A DNA stretch of 64,000 nt. It comes from 3107 sp001483205. GTDB taxonomy: Bacteria; Pseudomonadota; Alphaproteobacteria; Rhodobacterales; Rhodobacteraceae. Shown here piece after piece: positions 1 through 8,639 of the stretch. Position numbers and translations under genes: made by a program. Positions within the stretch are counted from its first letter, which is position 1. Every line of letters begins with the position of its first letter. The notes under the pieces are model-generated. The model ran no database searches, had not been told where the DNA came from, and saw only the letters and a program-made list of their open reading frames with translations. Location of the stretch: the NCBI GenBank assembly GCA_964291375.2, contig OZ219809.1:992001-1056000 (forward strand), written 5' to 3'.

Positions 1-245
1 GCCCCCTCGCCCGCGCTCATGGTGGCCAAAAGCGCGTCCACCTCAACCGTTTCGCCCTCTCCGGCAATGATCTCATCCAACCTGCCCGCAACCGGGGCAG
101 GCACTTCGAGCGTCACCTTGTCCGTCTCTAACTCGCAAAGCATTTCATCGGCGGCAACCGCATCGCCGGGCTTCCTGAACCAGGTCGCGATTGTGGCTTC
201 GGTAACGCTCTCGCCCAGGGTGGGCACACGGATTTCTACGGCCAT
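1..245 (-). CDS. sucB: Dihydrolipoamide succinyltransferase (E2 of 2-oxoglutarate dehydrogenase), N-terminal part
   Basis: The visible 81 codons are the lipoyl domain of the E2 component, which carries succinyl groups between E1 and CoA in the 2-oxoglutarate dehydrogenase complex. The protein begins MAVEIRVPTLGESVTEA and has the lipoylation motif ETDKV with the acceptor Lys at about residue 43, then EVPAPVAG. The ATG is 3 bases past the sucA stop, so sucA and sucB are one transcription unit. The window edge cuts the gene; the E3-binding and catalytic domains are not seen. SucB is preferred over the pyruvate dehydrogenase E2 because sucA is immediately upstream. Confidence 0.93.
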   Translation of the reverse strand, partial: MAVEIRVPTLGESVTEATIATWFRKPGDAVAADEMLCELETDKVTLEVPAPVAGRLDEIIAGEGETVEVDALLATMSAGEG

Positions 246-248
246 GGA

Positions 249-3215
249 TCATTTCCTCTTGATGGTCAGCGCATCATTCACGAGCGCCTCTTGTTGTGCC
301 TTGTGCTGGCTGGACAAGCCGGTCGCGGGCGAGGCAGAAGCAGGCCGCCCGGCATAGGCCGCGCGCCCGACCGATGCGCCAATCCGGCCCAGAACCCATT
401 CGATATTGGGTTCGATAAAGGACCATGCGCCCTGATTTCTGGGTTCTTCCTGACACCAGACCACATCTGCGGTCTTAAAGCGGCCCAATTCGTGCATCAG
501 GCTCATGGCTGGCAGCGGATAGAACTGCTCAACCCGCATCAGATAAATGTCGTTGATCCCGCGCCGGTCGCGCTCTTCCAACAGATCGAAATACACCTTG
601 CCCGAGCACATGACCACGCGCCTGATCCTGTCATCGGCAACCAGCACCGTGTCGGAATGGCCTTTCTGCGCGTCATCCCACAGAATGCGGTGGAAAGAGG
701 CATCACCGGTAAAGTCATCAACAGACGACACCGCGAACTTGTGCCTGAGCAGCGATTTGGGCGTCATCAGGATCAGCGGCTTGCGAAAGGTCCGGTGCAT
801 CTGACGGCGCAGGATATGGAAGTAATTCGCGGGCGTCGTGCAGTTGGCGACGATCCAGTTGTCCCCGCCGCACATTTGCAGGAACCGTTCCAGACGGGCA
901 GAGGAATGTTCCGGCCCCTGCCCCTCGAAACCATGGGGCAGCAGAACCGTCAGCCCCGACATGCGCAGCCATTTGGCCTCGCCCGAACTGATGAACTGGT
1001 CGAACATGATCTGCGCGCCATTGGCAAAATCCCCGAACTGGGCCTCCCACAGCACCAGCGCATTGGGTTCGGCCAGGCTATAGCCGTATTCAAACCCCAG
1101 AACCGCGTATTCGGACAGCGCCGAGTCGATGACTTCGTAACGTTTTTGCCCGTCGCGGATATGGTTGAGCGGGTAATGGCGTGCCTCGGTGTTCTGATCG
1201 ACGATACCGGAATGGCGGTGGCTGAAGGTGCCGCGGGTGGCGTCCTGCCCGGCGATGCGCACCGGAAAGCCCTCCAGCAGCAGCGAGCCAAAAGCCAGCG
1301 CCTCGCCCGTCGCCCAGTCAATCCCCTGCCCGGACGTGATCATCCCGGCCTTGGTCTTCAGCATCCGCGCCACTGTCTTGTGCGGGGCCAGACCCTCGGG
1401 GATGGTGGTCAGCGCCTGGCCGATTTCCCTGAACGCCTTCTTGCTGATTGCCGTCTTGCCGCGCTGATAGTCTTCGTCCTTGATCTCCAGTTTCGACCAG
1501 CGGCCATCCAGCCAGTCGGCCTTGTTGGGCTTATAGCTCTTGCCTGCCTCAAACTCCTCGCCCAGCCGGGTCTGAAAGGCGGCCTTCATCTGCTCAATTT
1601 CCTCCCCGGAGATCAGCCCCTCATCCACCAGCCGCTCCGTATACAGTTGCAGCGTGGTCTTATGGGCCTTGATCTTCTTATACATCAGCGGGTTGGTGAA
1701 CATCGGCTCATCGCCTTCGTTATGACCGAAACGGCGATAGCAGAAGATGTCGAGCACCACATCCTTGTGAAATTTCTGCCGGAACTCGGTGGCGACCCGG
1801 GCGGCGTGGACCACGGCCTCGGGGTCGTCGCCATTGACGTGAAAGATCGGGGCCTCGACCATCAGGGCGATGTCGGTCGGATATGGCGACGAACGGCTGA
1901 AATGCGGCGCAGTGGTAAAGCCGATCTGGTTATTGACGATAATGTGCATGGTGCCGCCGGTCTTGTGCCCGATCAGGCCCGAAAGCGCGAAACACTCCGC
2001 CACCACTCCCTGACCGGCAAAGGCCGCATCCCCGTGCAACAGCACCGGCAGAACGGCAGAGCGGTTCTCGTCATGCACCTGGTCCTGCTTGGCGCGCGCC
2101 TTGCCGAGCACCACCGGGTTCACCGCCTCCAGATGGCTGGGGTTTGCGGTCAGAGAGATATGGACGGAATTGCCGTCGAACTCCCGATCCGCACTCGCGC
2201 CCAGGTGATATTTCACGTCGCCGGAGCCGTCCACATCCTCGGGCTTGAAACTGCCGCCCTGAAATTCGTTGAAAATCGCGCGGTAGGGTTTGCTCATCAC
2301 GTTGGCAAGAATGTTGAGCCGCCCCCGGTGCGGCATTCCGATGATGATGTCTTTGACCCCGAGCGCACCGCCACGCTTGATGATCTGTTCCATCGCCGGG
2401 ATCAGCGCCTCGCCCCCGTCAAGGCCAAAGCGCTTTGTGCCCATGTATTTGACATGCAGGAACCGCTCAAACCCCTCGGCCTCGACCAGCTTGTTCAGGA
2501 TCGCCCGGCGCCCCTTGCGGGTAAAGCGGATTTCCTTGTCAAAGCCCTCGATCCGCGCTTTCAGCCAACCCGCCTCATCCCCGTTTGAAATGTGCATGTA
2601 TTGCAGCGCGAAAGTGCCGCAATAGGTGCGTTTCACGATTTTCAGAATCTCGCGCATGGTGGCAACCTGAAGCCCCAGCACATTGTCGAGAAAGATCGGC
2701 CGGTCCATGTCGGCGTCGTGGAAGCCATAGAATGCCGGGGTCAGGTCAGGCGGCGGCGTCTGGTCGCGCTGTGCGAGCGGGTCAAGATTGGCGGCAAGGT
2801 GGCCGCGCACCCGATAGGTGCGGATCAGCATCAGCGCGCGGACCGAATCGAAGGCCGCCCGCCTGACCTGATCATCAGAGACGCCGATGCCCTGTTCGGT
2901 TGCTTTGGCGCGAATGCCGTCGGCGGCGGCCTTGGCCTCTTGCTCCGGCCATTGGCCGTCGAGCGCGGCGGTCAGCTCATCAGCGGGGCGGGGTGGCCAG
3001 TCGGCGCGCGCCCAGGACGGCCCGGTTGCCTCGCGCTGTATGGCGGCCCCGTCATCCCCGCCATCGCTCATCCGGCGGAAAAACTCGGCCCAGGCCGCAT
3101 CCACCGCGCCGGGGTCGCCCGCAAACCGGGCGTGAAGCTGTTCCAGATAGGCCGCGTTGTGCCCCTGCATGAAGGACGAGGCGCGGAACTGATCATTGCG
3201 GGACTGTTCGGTCAT
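249..3215 (-). CDS. sucA: 2-oxoglutarate dehydrogenase E1 component
   Basis: Thiamine-diphosphate-dependent decarboxylating subunit of the 2-oxoglutarate dehydrogenase complex, TCA cycle, cytoplasmic. At 988 residues it has the normal family length. The N terminus has the E1 arm typical of this family (FMQGHNAAYLEQL), then GMPHRGRLNILANV and HGDAAFAGQGVVAE in the TPP-binding half, and a transketolase-like C-terminal half with RRQMHRTFRKPLI and EEPRNQGAWSF. The start overlaps the stop of the DUF805 gene as ATGA, and sucB follows at 3 bases, so translation is probably coupled along the operon. Confidence 0.97.
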   Translation of the reverse strand: MTEQSRNDQFRASSFMQGHNAAYLEQLHARFAGDPGAVDAAWAEFFRRMSDGGDDGAAIQREATGPSWARADWPPRPADELTAALDGQWPEQEAKAAADGIRAKATEQGIGVSDDQVRRAAFDSVRALMLIRTYRVRGHLAANLDPLAQRDQTPPPDLTPAFYGFHDADMDRPIFLDNVLGLQVATMREILKIVKRTYCGTFALQYMHISNGDEAGWLKARIEGFDKEIRFTRKGRRAILNKLVEAEGFERFLHVKYMGTKRFGLDGGEALIPAMEQIIKRGGALGVKDIIIGMPHRGRLNILANVMSKPYRAIFNEFQGGSFKPEDVDGSGDVKYHLGASADREFDGNSVHISLTANPSHLEAVNPVVLGKARAKQDQVHDENRSAVLPVLLHGDAAFAGQGVVAECFALSGLIGHKTGGTMHIIVNNQIGFTTAPHFSRSSPYPTDIALMVEAPIFHVNGDDPEAVVHAARVATEFRQKFHKDVVLDIFCYRRFGHNEGDEPMFTNPLMYKKIKAHKTTLQLYTERLVDEGLISGEEIEQMKAAFQTRLGEEFEAGKSYKPNKADWLDGRWSKLEIKDEDYQRGKTAISKKAFREIGQALTTIPEGLAPHKTVARMLKTKAGMITSGQGIDWATGEALAFGSLLLEGFPVRIAGQDATRGTFSHRHSGIVDQNTEARHYPLNHIRDGQKRYEVIDSALSEYAVLGFEYGYSLAEPNALVLWEAQFGDFANGAQIMFDQFISSGEAKWLRMSGLTVLLPHGFEGQGPEHSSARLERFLQMCGGDNWIVANCTTPANYFHILRRQMHRTFRKPLILMTPKSLLRHKFAVSSVDDFTGDASFHRILWDDAQKGHSDTVLVADDRIRRVVMCSGKVYFDLLEERDRRGINDIYLMRVEQFYPLPAMSLMHELGRFKTADVVWCQEEPRNQGAWSFIEPNIEWVLGRIGASVGRAAYAGRPASASPATGLSSQHKAQQEALVNDALTIKRK

Positions 3216-3694
3216 GGTGTCGCCTCATGGGGGTTGGGGCCGTATCGGTTGGGGCCGGGTTCGGATTTCTGAACGAGCCAGCGGATGGGAATTGCAATGC
3301 CAACCACAAAACCGGCAACAAAGCCGATCAGGCTGGAGGCGTAGGGGTGGGTGTCGGTCCAGGCCCCGATTGCGACCGCGATAAAGCCGCCGAGCATCGC
3401 GCAGGCGATGGGCAGAAGGTAAACGCCGAACATAAACCATGCCGAGCGCCCGGTATCGTGCAGCCGCCGCACCGCAGCGGTAAACAACGGGATGATCGCG
3501 AAGATTGAATAGGTGATTGAGATTGGCCCTTCCCCGTCGGGCGCATCAAACAGGTTTTCGTCGAGCAAAGCGACAACCACAGGCAGAATAACACATAAAG
3601 TCAGCATGAACCACCAGAAGTCAGAGCGCGACGCCCGTCCCGACATCACGAAATATTTTCTGAACCCGGTTTTTGTCGCCTCTACGAATGTCAT
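3212..3694 (-). CDS. DUF805 family membrane protein
   Basis: A 160-residue small integral membrane protein with four hydrophobic segments, an N-terminal SGRASRSDFWWF and a central AVRRLHDTGRSAW; both are hallmarks of the DUF805 family. The biochemical role is unknown. It lies between sucD (36 bases downstream of its start) and sucA (4-base ATGA overlap), so it is co-transcribed with TCA genes. From general knowledge such a gene is common at this place in Rhodobacteraceae. That argues for an old resident of the operon rather than an insertion, but does not give a function. Confidence 0.85.
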   Translation of the reverse strand: MTFVEATKTGFRKYFVMSGRASRSDFWWFMLTLCVILPVVVALLDENLFDAPDGEGPISITYSIFAIIPLFTAAVRRLHDTGRSAWFMFGVYLLPIACAMLGGFIAVAIGAWTDTHPYASSLIGFVAGFVVGIAIPIRWLVQKSEPGPNRYGPNPHEATP

Positions 3695-3730
3695 GCCTGC
3701 TCTCCTTCTACTCCGGTCGTCCCCCGGCCA

Positions 3731-4612
3731 TTATCCGATGGCCTCCAGCACCGCCTCGCCCAGCCCGGCGGGGCTTTCGGCAACGACGATGCCTGCGCTG
3801 CGCATCGCCTCGATCTTGTCATCGGCCCCGCCCTTGCCCCCGGCGACAATCGCCCCCGCGTGGCCCATGCGACGGCCCGGCGGTGCGGTGCGCCCGGCGA
3901 TGAAACCGGCGACGGGCTTTTTCCGCCCCTTGCGCGCCTCATCCTTCAGGAACGCCGCCGCCTCTTCCTCTGCCGAGCCGCCGATCTCGCCGATCATCAC
4001 GATGCTTGTGGTTTCGTCATCGGCCAGGAACCATTCGAGCGCGTCGATATGCTCTGTCCCCTTGATCGGATCGCCGCCGATGCCGACGCAGGTGGATTGC
4101 CCCAGCCCCACATCGGTGGTCTGCTTCACCGCCTCATAGGTCAGCGTGCCGGAGCGGGACACGACGCCGACCGAGCCGCGCTTGTGGATGTGGCCGGGCA
4201 TAATGCCGATCTTGCAGGCGTCGGGCGTGATGACGCCGGGGCAGTTGGGGCCGACAAGGGTGGTGCGGGTGCCCTCCAGCGCCCGTTTCACCCGCATCAT
4301 GTCAAGCACCGGAATGCCCTCGGTGATGCAGACGATGATCTCCATCCCGGCGTCGATGGCCTCCAGCATCGAATCGGCGGCAAAGGGCGGCGGGACGTAG
4401 ATGACAGAGGCATTGGCCCCGGTGGTGGCGCGGGCCTCATGCACCGAGTTGAAAACCGGCAGGCCGAGATGGGTTTGCCCGCCCTTGCCCGGCGTGACAC
4501 CGCCGACCATCTTTGTGCCGTAGGCGATGGCCTGTTCGGAGTGGAATGTGCCCTGAGAGCCGGTGAAGCCCTGACAGATGACACGGGTGTTTTCGTTGAT
4601 GAGGACGGCCAT
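3731..4612 (-). CDS. sucD: Succinyl-CoA synthetase, alpha subunit
   Basis: Alpha subunit of succinate-CoA ligase, which makes ATP or GTP from succinyl-CoA with SucC. I start at MAVLINENTRV (293 residues): an upstream in-frame Met four codons earlier lies inside the preceding gene, and GGAGAG sits just before this ATG. The CoA-binding GFTGSQGTFHS, the GPNCPGVI loop and the phospho-His region MGHAGAI are all present. The stop codon of the inserted methyltransferase is one base before the ATG, so sucD expression now depends on read-through from the inserted genes or on coupling to them. Confidence 0.96.
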   Translation of the reverse strand: MAVLINENTRVICQGFTGSQGTFHSEQAIAYGTKMVGGVTPGKGGQTHLGLPVFNSVHEARATTGANASVIYVPPPFAADSMLEAIDAGMEIIVCITEGIPVLDMMRVKRALEGTRTTLVGPNCPGVITPDACKIGIMPGHIHKRGSVGVVSRSGTLTYEAVKQTTDVGLGQSTCVGIGGDPIKGTEHIDALEWFLADDETTSIVMIGEIGGSAEEEAAAFLKDEARKGRKKPVAGFIAGRTAPPGRRMGHAGAIVAGGKGGADDKIEAMRSAGIVVAESPAGLGEAVLEAIG

Positions 4613-4613
4613 T

Positions 4614-5978
4614 TTACTCTCCAAAAGTCAGCGAAGCCACAGCCTCGCGCCGTTTCCTGATCTTGACGCGCAAATACTCCATCGGACGGTTGCCCTTGAT
4701 CCGATTGCAGTTTGCGCAAAGAAGCTGATAGTTTTCCAGATAGTCGTTTTCCAGATAGTCGCCGCCCCCCTTGGAGCGGGGAACAATATGGTCAATCTCC
4801 AGATCAACTATCCGCATGTCGGTCATGCAGCCATTGCATATTCCCTTCTGCTTTTGAAACAGGCTTTCTTTGACGCCTGCCGACGGGGTGACCTGCTGCA
4901 CGTCGGAACGCACCGGAATGTCCTTTCGGTGGACGAAATCCCTAAACATGCCCGCATCGTCACTCAGCCTTTCGACCACCAGTTCGGCGGCCTTCTCTTC
5001 AATATCGATTCCGATCCATTTCCGCCCGAGTTGTTGCGCCGCGACACAGGTTGTTGCGCAACCGCAAAACGGGTCAAGCACCATGTCCCCCTTGCGGGTT
5101 GAGGCTTTCAGGATGCGGTGAAGCAGTTTAAGCGGCTTTTGCGTCGGGTAGCCGGTGTTTTCTTTTGCGCCTCCGGTCAGGCCCAGAGACGGAATATCAT
5201 TCCACACATCGGACAGTTTTTTCCGTCGCCTGACGCCATCAGGCGTTGATTCCAAAAAATATTTCACGCGCGGGTTTCCGTTCCGTGTCCAACGAATGCG
5301 GCCTTCATGCTTAAGCCTTTCAATGCTGTCATCTGTATAATCGCCCCGCGGAAGATCATAAAACCACCGTCCTTGTTCATCCTTGCGATACCTGGTTGAA
5401 AGCTCCGGCTCTTTGACAAACGAAAGATGATACATGTCATCCTTACTGACGAATAGCTTGTCGGATTTTCCGTATCTCAGGATCACGTCATGCTTGGTCG
5501 CAAAATCCTTTTTTCCGGGGCTTTGCGGCCCGTCATAATGCCAGACGATTTCATTCCGGGCATTGCCTGCCCCGAAGATCGCATCCATCAGGCATTTCAG
5601 ATAGTGGCTCGCCGTGGGGTCGCAGTGCAGATAGACCGTGCCGGTCGGCTTCAGTATACGGCGCAGTTCGATGAATCTTTGCGCCATGTAGGTCGTATAG
5701 GCCATCATGGACGGGCCGTTGAGGCCATGTATTCCCTCGATGAAAGAGACCAGCGCGGGGTAGTGTTCCGCCAGCACCTCAAGGCGTTCATCGTCCACAT
5801 CCTGCCATGACCACATGTCCTTGAAGCTGGACCCTGCCGCGCGGCTCCCGATGGGGGCGCTGTAAAGGCGCTTGGAGTTGAACGGCGGATCAAGATAGAT
5901 CAAATCCACGCTGTTGCTGTCGATGCCCGGCAGGACATCAATATTGTCGCGAGTGAAGAGTGTATTCGGCAATCCCAT
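4614..5978 (-). CDS. Beta-class DNA methyltransferase fused to an HNH domain
   Basis: 454 residues. The catalytic DPPF motif (residues 30-33, in IYLDPPFNS) precedes the SAM-binding motif I DPFCGCATT near residue 300. That order is the beta class of N6-adenine/N4-cytosine methyltransferases. The last 75 residues form an HNH-type zinc fold: CNGC, then EIDHIVPRSKGG, then CANCNRIKGN. So one chain may both methylate and contact or cut DNA. The ATG overlaps the stop of a 35-codon chimeric fragment as TAATG, which suggests translational coupling. It sits inside sucC-sucD next to a nuclease-like gene. I infer a mobile restriction-modification or modification-dependent defence unit; the target site cannot be read from sequence. 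Confidence 0.88.
   Translation of the reverse strand: MGLPNTLFTRDNIDVLPGIDSNSVDLIYLDPPFNSKRLYSAPIGSRAAGSSFKDMWSWQDVDDERLEVLAEHYPALVSFIEGIHGLNGPSMMAYTTYMAQRFIELRRILKPTGTVYLHCDPTASHYLKCLMDAIFGAGNARNEIVWHYDGPQSPGKKDFATKHDVILRYGKSDKLFVSKDDMYHLSFVKEPELSTRYRKDEQGRWFYDLPRGDYTDDSIERLKHEGRIRWTRNGNPRVKYFLESTPDGVRRRKKLSDVWNDIPSLGLTGGAKENTGYPTQKPLKLLHRILKASTRKGDMVLDPFCGCATTCVAAQQLGRKWIGIDIEEKAAELVVERLSDDAGMFRDFVHRKDIPVRSDVQQVTPSAGVKESLFQKQKGICNGCMTDMRIVDLEIDHIVPRSKGGGDYLENDYLENYQLLCANCNRIKGNRPMEYLRVKIRKRREAVASLTFGE
4731..4760. repeat. 15-bp in-frame tandem duplication in the HNH domain
   Basis: Two perfect adjacent copies of a 15-base unit give the peptide DYLEN twice, just before the second zinc-ligand pair CANC. 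The reading frame is kept. It lies in the loop between the HNH histidine strand and the C-terminal metal ligands, so it may be tolerated or may affect nuclease activity. Confidence 0.95.
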
Positions 5979-6085
5979 TAGCCTCTCACCGCCTTCACAA
6001 TCTTCTCTGCCCCGTCCTTCAGGTTATCGGCGAGAGGGGGCAGTGCGTATATGACGCGGGTGGTTTCGTCTATGAGGACGGCCAT
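5978..6085 (-). pseudogene. Chimeric sucD-5'/sucC-3' fragment, 35 codons, leader for the methyltransferase
   Basis: The first 12 codons (MAVLIDETTRVI) match the sucD start (MAVLINENTRVI). The last 15 or so (LKDGAEKIVKAVRG) match the sucC end (LKDGAEKIVRAVRG). Both halves differ from the resident genes at several bases, so they look like homologous DNA from a related strain, not fresh copies. The fragment has its own ribosome-binding region, an ATG, and a TAA that overlaps the methyltransferase ATG. It may therefore act as a small translated leader. See the finding on the sucC-sucD island. Confidence 0.9.
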
Positions 6086-6098
6086 TTTTCGGTGACTC

Positions 6099-6497
6099 CT
6101 ACTTGAGTTTCTCGGCGGCGGCAGAAAAGAACCCTGTCGCCTCATCAAAATCCTGAATGCGCCATCTGTGGTTTTTGCGTTGCTCCGGCAACCAGGGATC
6201 TGCATCTTTGCAACCTTCACCGGGGGTGCCAGCTACCAAAATCACATCCACCCAACCATCAAACTCTGAAACAGCCCGCTTCAGATGACTTATGCGCTTT
6301 TTGTGACCCGGCAGTTTTTCCCAATCGGCGGTTCCCGGCGTCCCCTTTTCCCAAAGATTAAGTCGCGGCGGTGGAGACCAATCAACTTCCTTTTTCCAAA
6401 GGGTGATACAGATACCGTCGTCTTTCTCGGCGCTCCAGTCCTGCCGGGGGTTTGGAACGTCATACCCGAATGACTTGAAGGCTTCTACGTATTGCAT
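6099..6497 (-). CDS. Hypothetical protein of the sucC-sucD island
   Basis: 132 residues, starting MQYVEAFKSFGYDV one base after the stop of the nuclease-like gene upstream. An ATG 13 codons earlier would lie within that gene. The protein is Trp-rich (DWSPP, DWEKLPGHKKRI, DPWLPEQRKNH) with no motif I can name. The close spacing suggests one unit with the upstream gene. It could be a partner or specificity protein of the nuclease, but nothing seen proves that. It ends 13 bases before the chimeric fragment. Confidence 0.7.
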   Translation of the reverse strand: MQYVEAFKSFGYDVPNPRQDWSAEKDDGICITLWKKEVDWSPPPRLNLWEKGTPGTADWEKLPGHKKRISHLKRAVSEFDGWVDVILVAGTPGEGCKDADPWLPEQRKNHRWRIQDFDEATGFFSAAAEKLK

Positions 6498-6498
6498 C

Positions 6499-7179
6499 CT
6501 ACCCCTCTTGTTGATCCACATCGTTGAAGCTGACACTGAACTCGTAAGTTTTGAGTTTCAGGCCCCGGGTCCGTCTTGCTGCGGCGCGGGTGCGATCCGT
6601 AAACTCGCCTGCGATCAGGTAGGCGCGCACGTCCTCGCCGGTTTCCTCGGCAAGAGCGTCTGCATAGCCGAGGACTTGCTCCAGTGCTGTCGGAGGACAG
6701 GGACCAGCCTTGAGTTCAATGACGACGAGCTTCTTGTCCTTGTCGCGCGCCACGATGTCAATTTTTCCGGTTGCGACCCGCCGTTCAACGCCATCGTCGT
6801 CTGCAACCAGCCCGGATTCCAGTTCATTCAACTGACGGCGAACCGCTGCCTGCATCTCGCGCTCAACTTTGAACAAGAGCGGTTGATCGGGCGATCCATC
6901 ATCTATGGTTTCTGGCTCTTCCGGGGCGTGCGCATCAACTGAAAACATAACATAGCTTTGCAAAGCAGATCGCGTATTCGCCGGATACCTCTCGAAAGGC
7001 CCAGAGTTCTCAGTCCTGAACCATTCGCGGAAAGCGTCTGTCCCCATGTTCTTCAGCTTCGTGTCTACATCAAACTCTTTATCTACAGCTTTGAGCATGG
7101 AGATATACGAAGAAATGGTGCCCGATGTTTTCCCGGTCCGGGCAAGCCAATCCCGAAACTGTTCTTCTCGATAAGCCAT
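6499..7179 (-). CDS. NucS/DUF91-type endonuclease-like protein
   Basis: 226 residues. The C-terminal half has the layout of the PD-(D/E)XK nuclease fold as in NucS/DUF91 proteins: REMQAAVRRQLNELE, then GKIDIVARD, then LVVIELKAG (catalytic Asp and E-x-K), then QVLGYADALAEE. The N-terminal 80 residues resemble a helical DNA-binding segment. The ATG lies three bases after the sucC stop, so it borrows the sucC transcript. With the methyltransferase-HNH gene nearby it may be the cutting part of a defence unit (inference). NucS proteins can also act in repair. Confidence 0.75.
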   Translation of the reverse strand: MAYREEQFRDWLARTGKTSGTISSYISMLKAVDKEFDVDTKLKNMGTDAFREWFRTENSGPFERYPANTRSALQSYVMFSVDAHAPEEPETIDDGSPDQPLLFKVEREMQAAVRRQLNELESGLVADDDGVERRVATGKIDIVARDKDKKLVVIELKAGPCPPTALEQVLGYADALAEETGEDVRAYLIAGEFTDRTRAAARRTRGLKLKTYEFSVSFNDVDQQEG

Positions 7180-7182
7180 CTT

Positions 7183-8376
7183 TCACCCCCTCACCGCCCG
7201 GACAATCTTCTCCGCCCCGTCCTTCAGGTCATCAGCGGCGATCACATCCAGCCCCGATTCGTTGATGATCCGCTTGCCCTCTTCCACATTCGTGCCCTCC
7301 AGCCGCACCACCAGCGGCACCTCAAGGCCGACCTCGCGCACCGCCGCCACAACCCCCTCGGCGATCACGTCACAGCGCATAATGCCGCCAAAGATATTGA
7401 CCAGAATGCCCTTCACATTCGCATCCGAGGTGATGATCTTGAACGCCTCGGTCACCTTTTCCCGGCTGGCCCCGCCCCCCACATCAAGGAAATTCGCCGG
7501 TTCCGCCCCGTGCAGCTTGATAATGTCCATCGTTGCCATCGCCAGCCCGGCCCCGTTGACCATACAACCGATCTCGCCATCAAGCGCGATATAGTTCAGG
7601 TCGTATTTCGAGGCTTCCAGCTCTTTCGGGTCTTCCTCGGACGTATCCCGCAGCTCGGCGATGTCCGGGTGGCGGTGAACGGCGTTGGAATCAAAACCCA
7701 TCTTGGCGTCAAGGCATTTCAGGTCGCCCCGGTCGGTGATGATCAGCGGGTTGATCTCCAGCATCTCCATGTCTTTTTCGGTGAACATGCGATAGAGGGT
7801 GCCCATCAACCGCACGCATTGCTTGACCTGTGCGCCTTCGAGGCCCAGCATAAAGGCGATGCGGCGGCCATGATAGGGCTGATAGCCGGTGGCCGGATCG
7901 ACAGAGAAAGACAGGATTTTCTCGGGCGTCTTTTCGGCGACCTCTTCGATGTCCATGCCGCCCTCGGTCGAGCAGACGAAAGAGACGCGGGACGTGCCCC
8001 GGTCAACCAGCAGCGCCAGATACATCTCTGACCGGATGCCCGCGCCGTCCTCGATATAAACGCGGCCCACCTGCTTGCCCGCCGGGCCGGTCTGTTTGGT
8101 GATCAGCGTGCGGCCCAGCATTCGCCGCGCCTCCAGTTCGGCCTCTTCGACCGAGCGGGCCAGGCGGACGCCGCCCGCGTCCCCGGCGTCGGGTTCCCGG
8201 AACCGGCCTTTGCCGCGCCCGCCGGCGTGGATTTGCGCCTTGACCACCCAGAGCGGCCCGTCGAGTTCACCGGCGGCGGTCTTGGCGTCTTCGGCGCGCA
8301 GCACCACGCGGCCGTCAGAAACCGGTGCGCCATAGTCGCGAAGCAGGGTCTTTGCCTGATATTCATGGATGTTCAT
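7183..8376 (-). CDS. sucC: Succinyl-CoA synthetase, beta subunit
   Basis: Nucleotide-binding beta subunit of succinate-CoA ligase, 397 residues as usual. I choose MNIHEYQAKTLL as start; the 12 codons upstream do not match the family. ATP-grasp features are visible (VVKAQIHAGGRGKG, LEINPLI) and the C-terminal CoA ligase domain has GGGASREKV and NIFGGIMRCD. Normally sucD would follow directly. Here about 2.6 kb of foreign genes separates them. Confidence 0.97.
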   Translation of the reverse strand: MNIHEYQAKTLLRDYGAPVSDGRVVLRAEDAKTAAGELDGPLWVVKAQIHAGGRGKGRFREPDAGDAGGVRLARSVEEAELEARRMLGRTLITKQTGPAGKQVGRVYIEDGAGIRSEMYLALLVDRGTSRVSFVCSTEGGMDIEEVAEKTPEKILSFSVDPATGYQPYHGRRIAFMLGLEGAQVKQCVRLMGTLYRMFTEKDMEMLEINPLIITDRGDLKCLDAKMGFDSNAVHRHPDIAELRDTSEEDPKELEASKYDLNYIALDGEIGCMVNGAGLAMATMDIIKLHGAEPANFLDVGGGASREKVTEAFKIITSDANVKGILVNIFGGIMRCDVIAEGVVAAVREVGLEVPLVVRLEGTNVEEGKRIINESGLDVIAADDLKDGAEKIVRAVRG

Positions 8377-8639
8377 GGGGGCGCTCCGTCCTGTTGTGCA
8401 GCTTGGGGTCATTTAAGCCCCGATGCGCCCGGCAGGGAAAGCCTTTTTTCGCGCCATGGCGGAATTTCGGTGAATTTGGCCGGATTTGTGGCGCGGGCAA
8501 GGGGGATGTTGGGGCCGGTCCAGATCGGGTTCAGTCCGGCCCGAACCGTTTGGACCAAGCGAAAGACACCCTGTTGCGCATGGATTCCACTAAGTAGCTT
8601 ATCTTGCGTTTGTGCCGGGTTTCGTCTGTTTTGAACGTC

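Noticed and set aside
291..2588. Long plus-strand open frame of 765 codons opposite sucA
   Set aside because: It is the antisense shadow of sucA. High GC gives long open frames on the other strand; the product has no recognisable domain.
3212..3694. DUF805 gene as a third foreign insertion in the TCA operon
   Set aside because: Tight ATGA coupling to sucA and normal GC-rich codon use, and such genes are usual at this place in the group, so it looks like an old resident.
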